Shown in pieces: positions 1-14,190 of a DNA stretch of 64,000 bases. The stretch's first letter is position 1. Every line of letters begins with the position of its first letter. Position numbers and translations under genes: made by a program. The notes beneath the pieces were generated by a model. It saw only the letters and a program-made list of their open reading frames with translations. It made no database searches and was not told the origin of the DNA. The DNA comes from Dioscorea cayenensis subsp. rotundata (taxonomy: Eukaryota; Streptophyta; Magnoliopsida; Dioscoreales; Dioscoreaceae). The stretch spans positions 4,623,501 through 4,687,500 of the forward strand of contig NC_052474.1 of assembly GCF_009730915.1 (NCBI RefSeq). The letters are read 5' to 3'.

Positions 1-1246
1 AAAAATTGGATGATCTCTAAATTGTTGTTAAGTCTGGAAGCTTAAAGTTGGCATTATGTAACAAACAAGCAAATGATGTGGCAAACAATGGTGACAAAGA
101 TGATGATATGTCTAACACATGGTGACATGGCAAATGATTAGGCGCGTGATGATCATGGTAGAAGACTATGATTGAAGAATTTATCTTAAAAGAATCATAT
201 GAAGAAAATCTATTTATGTCAAGGAGCATTAAGGTAAAAAAGATCTCTCGTGAAGAGTAAGTTTATCTTACGTATGATTTTATCTATCTTCGGTAAGATC
301 CAAAATGATGAAATCTATCTTTGGTAAACTCTTTTTATGAGAGGAATAATTTTTTTATTAGCAAATATCATCATTAAGATTGCCTAGAACATATTTTTGT
401 ATGAAGGCTAATTATGGGATACAAGATTTATATAGTGAGATTTGATTGAAAATTAAAGACCCAAGTTTGGATGATTGAAGACCATGTTTGGAAGACATTG
501 AGGAGCTAAACTTGGATAAGAGGAGATCAAGTTTTGCAACAATATATTGAAGACCAAACTTGGATGAATGAAAATCAAGTTTGATGATTTTTTGAGACCA
601 TCTTTGGTGAGATAGATTCGCGCATTGGTGGGTGCGACCCTCGGGAAAGGGACTTGTTGAATTGACATGAGGAAGGAAGTAGTTGCAAACAGAATGAGTT
701 CGGGACGAGTTAACTACTACAAAGCGAACTGAAGGAACTGAGAGGGTTGAAGGTGTCGCAAGTTCGATTGCAACTCGGCTAGACCTCAATCAGGTTCAAC
801 AAGGTGGGCTGTGTTACAAGTTCGGTTGCAACTAGTGTTGCAATATCTAACTTTGGAAGATGCCCAAGTTTGGAAACCCAGAGAATCTAAAAGATGATGT
901 TTGATTGGGACATAGGGATGTACATACAAGATATCATGCTTGAAAATTTAAAATGAGCTATGAGTGAGAGATCTTAGTGAGTGGGTTGAGGAGAGTGGGT
1001 ATCGGGTAAACTAAAGAGGATTATTCTTTGTTTTGTGAAAGAGAGTGACTATTGTAACTCTTATGTTTTTCCCCTATTTTAGTGGATTATTTTTTTCTAG
1101 TTTGGCCCTCCAGACGTAGGTAAGGTTGTGCAGAACTAAGTAACCAATTTGTGTGTCTCCTTTCTTTTGCATAATTGATTGTGTAAATTCATTACTTGTG
1201 AGGTTGAAAGAAAAATTATCTCACCACTACCCTTTCAAAACTAACA
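1..1246 (+). mobile_element. LTR-like repeat remnant, copy A (start cut by window)
   Basis: This stretch aligns by eye along its length with 20266-21562. Shared landmarks include repeated phrases around CCAAGTTTGGATGA, GAGATCAAG and GACGTAGGTAAGGTTGTG, followed by GAACTAAGTAACCAATT. The right end is CTAACA (1241-1246). The other copy begins TGTTAG, so the pair has the TG...CA inverted ends usual for LTRs, and the text just before the end resembles the 3' part of plant LTRs. I infer an old LTR or solo LTR of a retrotransposon. No internal coding region adjoins it and it is too decayed to classify beyond a possible Ty1/copia link. The left end lies outside the window. Confidence 0.5.
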
Positions 1247-1847
1247 ATTAAGATATCTACAAGATTGTGTGTCTCTTTTCTTTTGCATAATTATGACTCA
1301 AAGTAATTTTTCTTAAGAAATTGTAATACGATAGAAAGATATGGTTAAGCGACAAAATAATGGATCTAATTTGTTTAAGTCCGATGATATTCAAATTATC
1401 TTGATTAATTTAGTTATATTGGCTGAATTTAATTAAGAAGACTGGATGTGTTTTTGTTTTGTGTTAATATATAGCATCCATTACTTTGTTCGCCATCAAT
1501 GATTCTAAAAATACTGATTATTTCTAAAAGGTCTTTTTAATGCATGGCTCTATATAAAACAAGATTTATGCCATCATCGAACTGTTGTTGTTCTGACGGA
1601 GAGACTGCTTTATTTAATTTATTTATTATTTTTTTTAAATTGGGATAACAATCACTGCGGGTGATTTTTCTCATTTTTTTTAAGGTCTTTTTTATTTTGC
1701 TATTGTGGTGTATCTCCCAGTTTTTTTTATTTTATTTATTAATAAATATGTGATTTATTTATTTTTATTAAAAAATTATAGGTCTAGTATACATAGTTAA
1801 TGAATAAACAATTTTACTTTCAAATATTCTTCAGTATCTTCTCCACG
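1247..1847. other. AT-rich intergenic DNA, no gene seen
   Basis: No open frame of note. Just after the LTR-like end, the phrase GTGTGTCTC-TTTCTTTTGCATAAT at about 1265-1290 repeats text found inside the LTR-like repeat at about 1151-1180, so a small internal duplication or a second, nested repeat end is present. The remainder is T-rich low-complexity sequence. Confidence 0.5.
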
Positions 1848-2375
1848 TTTTTTTTTTTTGAAAAAAATAGATAAACCACAAATTTATTAAAAAGAAACAA
1901 ACATGAAAAACCAAAGTACAAAAGATAATACCGCAAAGAAAGAAACAAAACAAAAAAATACTATCCTCACCAGGGATGAGGAAAACAGAGTACATAGAAA
2001 GCAAATAAGGTGAAGGAAAGAGAAAAGCAATCTGAAGTCGGCGAAGTCAGTCATCTGGAGACACAGACCAGCTCAAAGAAAAAAGAAACGAACTACTCCT
2101 GAATCAGATTGGGCGCCAGATCACCGGTGTGGTCAGTAGATCTGGAACTGAGGAAGTTTAGGGAACGCTTGATCTTCTGAGTACCCTCTAAGGCTTCCAA
2201 TTGGTGGGAGTCTGAATCTGCAGAAATCCAAGAGAGAATCATATTAGCAGTCTTATAAATTGTAGCAGAAGTAGGTGAACATATATGGTTGAAAATACGA
2301 TTATTGCGTTCCAGCCAAATATTCCAGAAGATGGCTCTGGAACAGAGGTCCCAAATATTTCTGAGAGTAGAATTA
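1848..2375 (-). mobile_element. 5'-truncated LINE (L1-type), 3' end, minus strand
   Basis: On the minus strand an open frame ending at 2093-2095 carries FWNIWLERNNRIF, the conserved core near the end of the zinc-binding zf-RVT region that closes plant L1-type ORF2 proteins, then about 65 residues to the stop. About 245 bp of 3' UTR follow, ending in a poly(A), seen as poly(T) at 1848-1859 on the plus strand. The terminal phrase (plus strand) TTTTTTGAAAAAAATAGATA is shared with other LINE tails in this window. I found no target-site duplication. The upper boundary is approximate. Confidence 0.6.
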
Positions 2376-2379
2376 ATAA

Positions 2380-4230
2380 TGAATTAATAATGAATTAATT
2401 ACATTAAATATCAATATTCAGGAATCAATATATATATATATATATGTGTGTGTGTGTTTCTTAAAAAGATTACATGACTTGGGCAAAGCAAATGTTGGCT
2501 GCATGACATAAATCAATGGGTGCATGTTTTATGGTCCACAAGCCTTTTCAATCATGCAAGTGCCAGGTTCATGCTTGCAGGTTTATCATTGTTTAGTCCC
2601 TGACTTCATGGAAAACATTTGACTCAACAGCTAAACACACACAAAACTATAACCCAACTAACTCAAAAGGCAAATATATAAACACACACACACATATATA
2701 TATATATAATGGATGATCTCATCAATAATTGTCTAACAGCATTCAAGGGCATTGAAACCCTGGTTTTTTTCCTTAAGGTTATAACCAAATAAAAAAGAAT
2801 ATATCCATTTATGTATTATTTCTTCAAAGTGGTAGCAAGATGATCCTTGAATCAGCCAAACCATATCCATTTTCTTTATACGCATTTAATTCCTCTAATG
2901 AATTTTTAATTAGGACCTTCCAAGATTATGTAATTACTTTACTGCCTTTAGTTTATTATATAAAAAGGGAAAAGAGAGTTATCATTCCAAATAGAAGGAA
3001 GCTAGCTGGCCTTAGAAAACATCAACGGTCCACCATTTGTAGGAGATTCACAAGAAAGCACGTCAGCTCCACTGGCTATCTATAGCCTATAGTAGCTAGC
3101 CAGGTGAACAATCAAAAGTAGCACCATTAGAGAAGAATGAACAAAAACAATTCACAAAAATAACAAAGTGTGATGATATTCACATTATTATTAGAAAATA
3201 ACAATACAATATCAATTAATTAAAATGATTTCAAATCAATCATCTTACTAGTTTGATTTTTTGTTTCTTTTTTTAAATCAATCATATTCATCTATATAAA
3301 GAGTCAGTATTCTCAATCTATTTATACTTATATAGTAAAATAAAAATTTATCATTGTAAAGTTATAGTCTTTAATATATTATTTTAGAAAATACGTATGA
3401 AAGGTTCTCCTTATCTTATATATTAATTTATCTTACATACTAAATTTTTGAGATCATTAAATTATAATAACCGGTGTATTTTTGTGTCTGATTATCTTTT
3501 TAATGCTAATCACCTCTTAAATGAGACCATTTGTTAAAAAAAAAATGAAATAAATTAAAAAAAAAAGAAAAAAAAGGAAATATATATACACACGCACAAG
3601 GTGGGAACCAGAAAATATGGTATATAAAGCAAAATCCTATATATATATTATATATATATCAAAATACAGATAAATCTAATATATACATAAATATTAAAAA
3701 CATGAAAGTGAAACAAAACACAAATATAAAAATAATATGAACAAAAATACCAAGAAACACACAAGAGAAAGGGCTTCCAAATGAGGAAGTTTGACCGAGA
3801 CGACGACAAGGCAAAGGTCCAACTGTCCAAGCCGTTGGGCAGTAGCGACAGTCATGATTTGGTTTCCCCGCCTTCCCTTTTCCATTTATATAAACCATAA
3901 AAGAAAAGAAAACTAGAAAAGCCCCCCTCTAAACCAAATCCGGTTTAGTGAGCCCCACTAACCTCCTATTCACCCTTTCACTCCACCATCCTACTGCACC
4001 ACTCCCATGTCCAACCCTATCTCCTTAAGACTCGCCGCTGCCCACGGAGCTCTCCTACCAATCCCAATCACTCCCTCTCTCTCTTTCTTTCTATCTAATC
4101 CAAAATCAATCTAGTCAAAGGTGACAAATATACAATAATTCATACATGTATATTTATATAAATTATAAATATGTGTGTCTATATGGGAAAAACATGGTTT
4201 GCATGTTAGCCATAAGGAGTAGAATGAGGA
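2380..4230. other. Intergenic region, no gene recognised
   Basis: AT-rich DNA with a TG/AT microsatellite near 2425-2458, an AC/AT one near 2680-2708 and TATATA runs near 3640-3660. A plus-strand 81-codon frame at 2840-3085 resembles nothing I know. From 3780 to 4090 the DNA is less AT-rich and pyrimidine-rich on the plus strand, with TTTATATAAACC at 3886-3897. It may be distal promoter of the RNA-binding-protein gene, but it is over 700 bp from that start codon. Confidence 0.5.
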
Positions 4231-4600
4231 ATAGCATTAGATATAAATGTTGAGGTTGATGACAGCGAAGCAAATAAGAAGCCCCCCACACTCTATTGTT
4301 GTTATAATTCCAAAAGAGAAGACAGCTCTTTTCACCCAGTGTCGTGGGAGCCACCCCTTCCTTCTCCTTCTTACTATTTTTCCTTCATCTCTTCCTCTTT
4401 CCTCTTTCCTCTGTTTGTGCTTCTACCCTCCCTCTCTAATGATCATACCTTCTCCCTTGCCTGTGCTTGTACCATTATCGAGGCGTTGTTCTTCTTTGAT
4501 AGAAATATATACTCATATATAGTGATCAAGAAATTAACAAGCAGAGGGAGCACAGTTGCTGTATACTACTGCTACTACCTCACTATACACCATTTCTTGC

Positions 4601-4640
4601 TCTGCTCTGCTCTGCTCTGTTCTGTTCTGTTCTGTTCTGG
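4601..4640 (+). repeat. TCTGY pentanucleotide repeat in the 5' leader of the RRM gene
   Basis: Eight consecutive five-base units: three TCTGC, four TCTGT, one TCTGG, ending 14 bases before the start codon at 4655. In the likely 5' UTR this would give a pyrimidine-rich leader segment whose length can vary by slippage. Confidence 0.85.
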
Positions 4641-4654
4641 TTGGTTCTTGGCTA

Positions 4655-6015
4655 ATGGCGGGTCATCATCAGCGGCAGGTTCAGTTGGGTGGTGGCGGTG
4701 CTGACACGACTTTCACTAAGATCTTTGTTGGCGGGCTTGCTTGGGAGACTCAGCGTGACACCATGCGTCGCTATTTTGAGCAGTTTGGCGAGATCCTTGA
4801 GGCCGTTGTCATCACTGATAAGCACAGTGGCCGTTCCAAGGGCTATGGCTTTGTATGCTCCTTACTACTACGTAGACATGCGACCATTCAATCCTTTTGT
4901 GTTTCTTTAGCTTTTCTTTCAATGTTTATGTTGTTTTTTTTTCCCTTAATTTTTGCATTGCATTGCATTGCATTGATCTCTAGGTGACGTTTAAGGACCC
5001 GGACTCGGCTATGAGGGCTTGCCAGGACCCTACACCGGTGATCGATGGAAGGCGAGCTAACTGCAACCTCGCCGCACTCGGTGCTGCTTCTCACCGACCT
5101 CGGGCACCAAACCCTCATTATGGTACCTTTTTTTTTCTCCAAAAAGCTTGTATATTCATGTCTGAATTATTAATATAGTAGCTTGCTTGCTTAACTAAAA
5201 GAGTTGTGGTTACAGCAGGACGTTTCCGACCTGCATTTGTTCCAGCTGCAACATCCTCTCCTTATTATGGATCTTCTTCAACCACCTCGTCTGCGTTTTA
5301 TCATCAGCCTGCTCAATATGCAATTCCATATTCTGTCTACGGGTAATTCATTCTCTTCTTCTCTGGGTAATTAAGCTGCATGTAAGGAAGGTGATGATGA
5401 AGAAATTAAATTAACCAATCCCCAAACTCCGAACTCTATGTTTAGGTACTCTTCTGGAGGGTATTCACAGGAGGGTGTGTATCCAATGGTGAGCAGTCTC
5501 TGTCACTACATTAATGTTAAGTTTAGTACATCAAAATGGTTGAAGCTTACAAACAAATGACTCTGACGTTGCAGGGGTATTACGGAGTGTACAGCAACCA
5601 GCAGCAGCAGCAGCACCACCACCACCACCACCAGCAGCAGGTCCAGCACCATTACCAGTTCTCTCCATACTACAGTGCTGGATCAGGGCTTTATCAGAAC
5701 ATGTACTCTTACTACCCCCAGTACACTCAGACTGGCCAGGTTCAGTCTGGTTTCACTCTGCATTATCCTCAAGTGCTGCAATACCCGTATGGTCAGCAGC
5801 ATTATGCCTCTGGCGCACTCCCTTTACCTGTGTCCATTGCCACAGCCACTGCTGGTTAGCATCGTTCCTTTTCTCAATGAATTGCCATCGATTTCATTTA
5901 ATGATCAGATACCATGTTCTGTTTGGCAGGAGTTAACCCTGTGGCAATCGTGGGGCCGAGCTCTTCCCAGCAGCCACCCGGAGCCACTGCTGCCGAACCG
6001 AAATCATCAGCTTAA
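4655..6015 (+). CDS. RRM-containing RNA-binding protein (RBM24/38-like, ARP1-like)
   Basis: Six exons, 4655-4852, 4984-5122, 5219-5342, 5446-5488, 5575-5854 and 5930-6015, all with GT-AG introns, give 289 residues. One RRM lies at about residues 20-97 with RNP2 IFVGGL and RNP1 KGYGFVTF; intron 1 falls inside RNP1, between F and V. The rest is low-complexity, rich in Tyr, Ser and Gln, with a Q-then-H run (about residues 176-190) and Tyr-rich repeats. This architecture matches the plant single-RRM proteins annotated as RNA-binding protein 24/38-like or ABA-regulated ARP1, which bind mRNA in nucleus or cytoplasm; the exact target is unknown. The ATG at 4655 starts MAGHHQR, a normal short lead into the RRM. 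The gene converges on the dehydrogenase at 7190-10834. Intron 2 ends in a tandem CAGCAG acceptor, so an extra Ala is possible. Confidence 0.9.
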
Positions 6016-7189
6016 GCTAGAAACAATATTATTTACATTTAGTTCTTTCATTCATGCATTTCTGATACCATTCACTAACACTGATAATTAGTGCACTGAC
6101 ATCAAGGGAAGAATGAAGGAGATATTGAGATCCATTCTTCTCTCACCATCTCATTCATCAACTGATCCATTGTACAAGCATTGTGCAGGGGTGGGGATCC
6201 CCTGTTTGCTTGGCTAACTCTCATGTTTTTCTTCTTCATTATAGCCATTGCATTGCCATTACTGATCCTGGTTATTGCTTTGCTATATTTGAGGCATAAT
6301 ACCATGACAGGTATCTTCTCAGCAAGGAGGACCAAGTTTTTTTATATACATTTATATGAAAAAAAAAATTCATAGGCAATGTTGTTGACCAGAGAGGCAG
6401 GACGGCAAAGTTTATCAATTGCATCCAGCCTGTTGACACTTTTTTATCAACTCATGGACTTTGGTTTCCATTAATTGTTACAATGGTGCCTGGTTCTTCT
6501 TTGAGAGACCACAGGGATGGCTCTACTCATTCATTGCATTGAAGCTTTTTAATAATTTCCCTTTTTCTTTTTGTTACTTCATTATTATTCAAGCTTGTAC
6601 TTACTAACATTTGTAATGTAGAATTTTATTTTTAGTTAATGACATTCATGCATTAAATCTCTATGTACATATATATATCTATCAAACTGTTGTTGCTTTC
6701 TTTCTGCATCTGTCAGCTGGCCTCTCTCTCTCTCTCTCTGTGTGTGTCTTTTCTGCTGATTTTCTTTGAATTGTTGGAATCCAATGAGAGGAATGCCATG
6801 AGCGTGGGGGTTTGGGAAGTGGAATCCCAAGTTTGCTTTAGTGGGCTGCAATGAGAGCTCCAACTGGGTGATGGTGTGCTCACGGAGCCTTTTTCTTCTT
6901 TGTTTTAATAGATGTATAGCCTTTTGGCATGCACCAAATCAGAAAGCTGTGCCATGTGATAGAACGTGCCTTGGCCTGGATTGGTTTGTTTTGGATTGTC
7001 TTAGATTACCTGCTCTTAGACTGTCAGGTTGACTGCAATTTTTCTTTTCTTCCTTTATGAATACCATATGAAATTTAATATAGCAGAGTATTAAATTATA
7101 AATGTACCAAACCAAAGGCCAAGACTATTGAAGAACATCAAAAGATCAAACTGACATTTGACAACACATATACACACATGTAAACTTGC
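6016..7189. other. 3' UTR and space between convergent genes
   Basis: Follows the stop codon of the RRM gene and precedes (in plus coordinates) the stop codon of the convergent dehydrogenase. It should contain both 3' UTRs; possible plus-strand poly(A) signal-like AT-rich text lies near 6590-6650. There is a CT/GT microsatellite at about 6721-6747. A hydrophobic 64-codon frame at 6181-6375 is present but is not convincing as a gene. Confidence 0.5.
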
Positions 7190-10834
<3,645 letters not shown>

Positions 10835-11519
10835 CCTTCTCTATCTCTCTCTTTCTGTGTATGTCGGTCTGGTTTGTGTGCTTGTATTTATGGAAAGAAG
10901 AATCATTTTGTGGTACTTATAGACATAGTGGCAGTTAAGGCTGGTCTAATTTTGAACCGTAGAACATTGTTCACTCATGTGGATTATTAATGAGCCATGT
11001 GGCCAACTTGTAAATGGGTTCAGTAAATAGGCGCGTTATCGGATGAGTTGCCGCCCGGCCAGCTTGACTGGAATATTATGCCGACTCTTTGAAGACATCA
11101 GAAATGAATGGGTGATAAGTCTCATCAAACGTTATTAAGAAAGGGAAACAAAATGACCCTTTTCTAGACATTGTATCTGGTAAATGCCTATGACGAAGAA
11201 GGAAAAGTATTGAATCTTTGTTTTGTATTTCTCATTAAATAATGCACAAGTTTGGCTCTGCATGGGACAAATGGCCCTGCTGCACATGTCTAGCTCCCTT
11301 TATTTTATATTGATGTGACTTTTATTAAATTATTATTTGCTATTGTTTAGCATTTTGTCTCTGTTTAACGGGAGAAAAATTTGAACCCAATGTTTTATTT
11401 TTATGGGTCAAACAATCTAAATATTTTAAGGAAACCCGAGATTTGGGAATAACATTAATATATAAGAAATATATAGAGTTTACATGCGGTAAGTTTAAAT
11501 TTGATGTTCATCGCTTTTG
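10835..11519. other. Upstream region of the ADH-like gene
   Basis: Contains the minus-strand leader and promoter of the dehydrogenase. Immediately upstream of its start the plus strand reads CTCTATCTCTCTCTTTCTGTGTATG (in parts, 10839-10865), a GA-rich leader on the minus strand. No clear TATA box was chosen. A moderately GC-richer patch lies near 11026-11070. No other gene seen. Confidence 0.5.
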
Positions 11520-11637
11520 TACTCAATGTATAGAGTTTTATACACAAAAGTAATAATTAATAAATCTCTTAATAAAATAAGATATAGATTAAAAAATTTT
11601 AGTAAATGAAACTTTTTGCACAAAAGCATGATTCATG

Positions 11638-11697
11638 TTTTTTCCTTTTTCTTTTTTGAAAAAACATAGATAACCCATATATATTAGGATAAAGGAG
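11638..11697 (-). mobile_element. Micro-LINE insertion, 60 bp, with 13-bp TSD
   Basis: Flanked by exact direct repeats AGCATGATTCATG at 11625-11637 and 11698-11710. The insert starts with poly(T) and then TTTTTTGAAAAAACATAGAT, the reverse complement of the LINE 3' terminus seen elsewhere here. The paralogous unit near 14090-14120 has the pre-insertion arrangement. Only the last few dozen bases of a minus-strand LINE were copied. Confidence 0.8.
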
Positions 11698-11756
11698 AGC
11701 ATGATTCATGATATTCTATGACAATTACTTTATAAAAAAGATGACAGTCACTATTA

Positions 11757-12620
11757 TTTTTTTTTATTTTTTATTTTTAAAAGGTGGATAAACCACTACC
11801 ATTAAATAAAAGGAACAAACTACAACAGATTAGCCAAACCCTCCGAGGAGAGACACAAACCAAACAACAACATCAGTCCACAAGAAGTGGTTAAAACAAA
11901 GGAAACAGAAAGCAAAAACAACCGAACAGCGGCACCACAAAGCCGCCCACACGCCCCAGCGACATCCTGTAACTAGCCCATGCGCTGCTCCTGAGACCCA
12001 CCAGAAGGAAGAACACCTTCTGACTCCTCAACACGCGGACCTAAAATGTCAAGGCTCCGACGAATAGTAGAAATGGAATCTTTCAATTTGACTCTGGATC
12101 CCTCTCCAACTGAAGAGAACCAAGACAACAGCAAATGAGCAATTTTAATAATGAGAGCATGAGCAGACAAACAATGCGCATTAAAGATGCAATCATTCCT
12201 AGACAGCCAAATTTTCCAAATAATCGCTTTCACCACTAAATCTCCCAAGATCCTATAAGCAGGTCGAACAAGCGACCTCCAATTACCCCAAACTGAGGTC
12301 ATGGACAATGGTAGATTCGGCAATTTAAGCAGATGGACAAAATAACCCCACACCTGTCTGGCAAAAGAACACTGCAAGAACAAGTGGTCCACCGACTCAA
12401 CCTCCGCATGACAATGCACACAGGTAGTGGTAGGTAGACGATTGCAACCTCTCTTAGCGAGGTTCTCGAGAGTGAGGATTTTATTATTCCAAGCTAACCA
12501 GTTGAAAATAGTGACTTTTTTCGGACAAAGGTTACGCCAAAAGAACCCCGCCACCGGACATCGTAAACCCCCGTCGATAAGGAAGTTGTAAAAAAATTTG
12601 ACCGAGAAAAGTCCATTTCC
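11757..12620 (-). mobile_element. 5'-truncated LINE with zf-RVT domain, 11-bp TSD
   Basis: Exact 11-bp direct repeats AGTCACTATTA at 11746-11756 and 12621-12631 bound the element. On the minus strand an open frame from the 5' junction to 11973 (about 217 codons) contains the zf-RVT domain of plant L1-type ORF2: WRNLCPKKVTIFNWLAW, then CVHCHAEVESVDHLFLQCSF with its Cys/His ligands, then IWKIWLSRNDCIFN. About 215 bp of 3' UTR and an interrupted poly(A) tail (plus-strand poly(T) from 11757) follow. The upstream ORF2 (endonuclease, reverse transcriptase) is absent, so the copy was dead on arrival. The frame is uninterrupted and the TSD perfect, so insertion was fairly recent. Confidence 0.9.
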
Positions 12621-12660
12621 AGTCACTATTAAGTTCTTGTGACCCTTTTTTTTTTTTTAC

Positions 12661-13139
12661 ATATTGTTTTTTTAGCTGATTTTTTAAATAAAAATTGTAA
12701 TTTATTTATATTTTAAATATACATAGGACATTAACGTCCCAGATATTAAAATGCATAAGAGAGAAAATAAATGAAAGAGAAAGAGAGAGTTATAGTCATA
12801 ACACTAACCTCAACAGTGACTGTTCGGGTGTATTTGTTCTCTAAACAAGTAGTTGAATTACGTTTTAATTTTTAATAATACGTCAAAATACTGTACATCC
12901 TATTTTTCACTCTACTACTATTTACAAGCAGAGTAATCTAAATGAAAATTATTTCATAACATGATGCAATCTGTTGGATTTCTATTTAATAGTTGAGGTT
13001 TATTATTCCTAAAATTTGAATGTACAAACTTGTGTAGATGACATGCCCTCTAATGTGTATATGTATCTACCGACAGAGAGAGACAAAGAGTGCCCATGTC
13101 CAAGTAAAATATATATAATATAAGCAGGAAACCCCAAAA
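12661..13139. other. AT-rich intergenic DNA
   Basis: No gene or recognised repeat. It lies between the first and second copies of the AT-rich unit and contains only A/T-run low-complexity text and a short GA-rich patch near 12770-12795. Confidence 0.5.
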
Positions 13140-13460
13140 TTGAAGATGGGAACAACATTTAAAAGGCTTTGGCTTTCACTATCAATATTCTCTCAATTTT
13201 TCCACGCTCTCATGAAAAAATCCTTTGGAATATGTTAATACTTTATATGACTTTTCTTATTTTTGTAATGGTGATTAGTTGAGATTGATTAAAGTAGTAA
13301 TTAATAAACCTCTGAATAAAGTAATATACAATTAAAAATATTCGTAAGAGATAATTCAAACATGTTACACAAAATATAATTTATGGTTACTTTTGTCAAA
13401 AAGTAATTCATGTTTTGAGATGACAATTATATTGCGAAAAAAATTATCGGTGATTATTTA
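13140..13460. repeat. AT-rich unit, copy 2 of 3
   Basis: Opens with CCCAAAATTGAAGATGGGAACAACATTT, matched in the third copy by CCCCAAAACTTAGGATAGGAACAACATTT (both quoted in parts). It continues through GGCTTTCACTAT, ATATGACTTTTCTTATTTT and GACAATTATATTG. It has none of the LINE inserts of copy 1. Confidence 0.65.
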
Positions 13461-13770
13461 TCTATTTTAAGTGCATATCTGTTCAAACTTTTTTTTTTCT
13501 CTTATGTGAGTTTTTATAATTATTATTCTTTTCAGTATTAAAAATAATAATTATTTATATTTATCAATATATATATGACATATCCAAATATAAGTAATAT
13601 GTAAGACAATTTTTTATTTAAATAATATGCATGAATCATTATTTATTTAATTGAGTAAATATTTATGTAGCACAGTAATTAGATAGTGTAGGTGCATAAA
13701 ATATATAACAAATAAGAGCACAAATAATAAAATTATGATTTACCTACTTTATTTTAAAAAATAAGAGCTC

Positions 13771-13775
<5 letters not shown>

Positions 13776-13810
<35 letters not shown>
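13776..13810. repeat. (AT)n microsatellite
   Basis: About 17 uninterrupted TA units between copies 2 and 3 of the AT-rich unit. Simple-sequence repeat with no further signal. Confidence 0.9.
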
Positions 13811-13812
<2 letters not shown>

Positions 13813-13835
13813 AAAAAAGTATCATAAAAAAAACC

Positions 13836-14190
13836 CCAAAACTTAGGATAGGAACAACATTTCATTGGACTCTGGCTTTCACAATGGATAGCCACCTTTC
13901 ATCATTTTCACACTCGTGGCAAAAGAAAAAAAAAACCTTTTTTTGAATATGTTGATACAATATATGACTTTTCTTATTTTGTCTTTTGGATTACATCAAC
14001 TTAACGGAAAATGATAATTAATAAATTTCTTAATAAAAGAACAACAACTAAAGAAAAAGATTTATACGAAAACATTGAAACTTGATGTGCAAAAGCATGA
14101 CTTGTGTTTTTGCATGACAATTATATTGTGGAAAGATATGATGGCCATTATTAATTTCTTGTTGTACCCTTTGACTTAGTCAACAAAAAA
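13836..14190. repeat. AT-rich unit, copy 3 of 3
   Basis: Same order of phrases as copies 1 and 2, including GTGCAAAAGCATGACTTGTG and GATGGCCATTATTAATTTC, which correspond to the two places where copy 1 received LINE inserts. What the unit originally was is unclear; it has no coding frame and I see no terminal repeats. Confidence 0.65.

Larger units (their letters stand above)
11520..12660. repeat. AT-rich unit, copy 1 of 3, with two nested LINE inserts
   Basis: When the inserts at 11638-11697 and 11757-12620 are left out, the text follows 13140-13460 and 13836-14190. Shared phrases are TAATTAATAAA, CTTAATAAAA, CAAAAGCATGA, ATGACAATTA and CTTGTTGTACCC/CTTGTGACCC. The other two copies therefore supply empty sites for both inserts. 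Confidence 0.65.

Noticed and set aside
6181-6375. 64-codon hydrophobic frame in the 3' region of the RRM gene
   Set aside because: It lies within the expected 3' UTR, has no family resemblance, and T-rich DNA readily gives hydrophobic frames.
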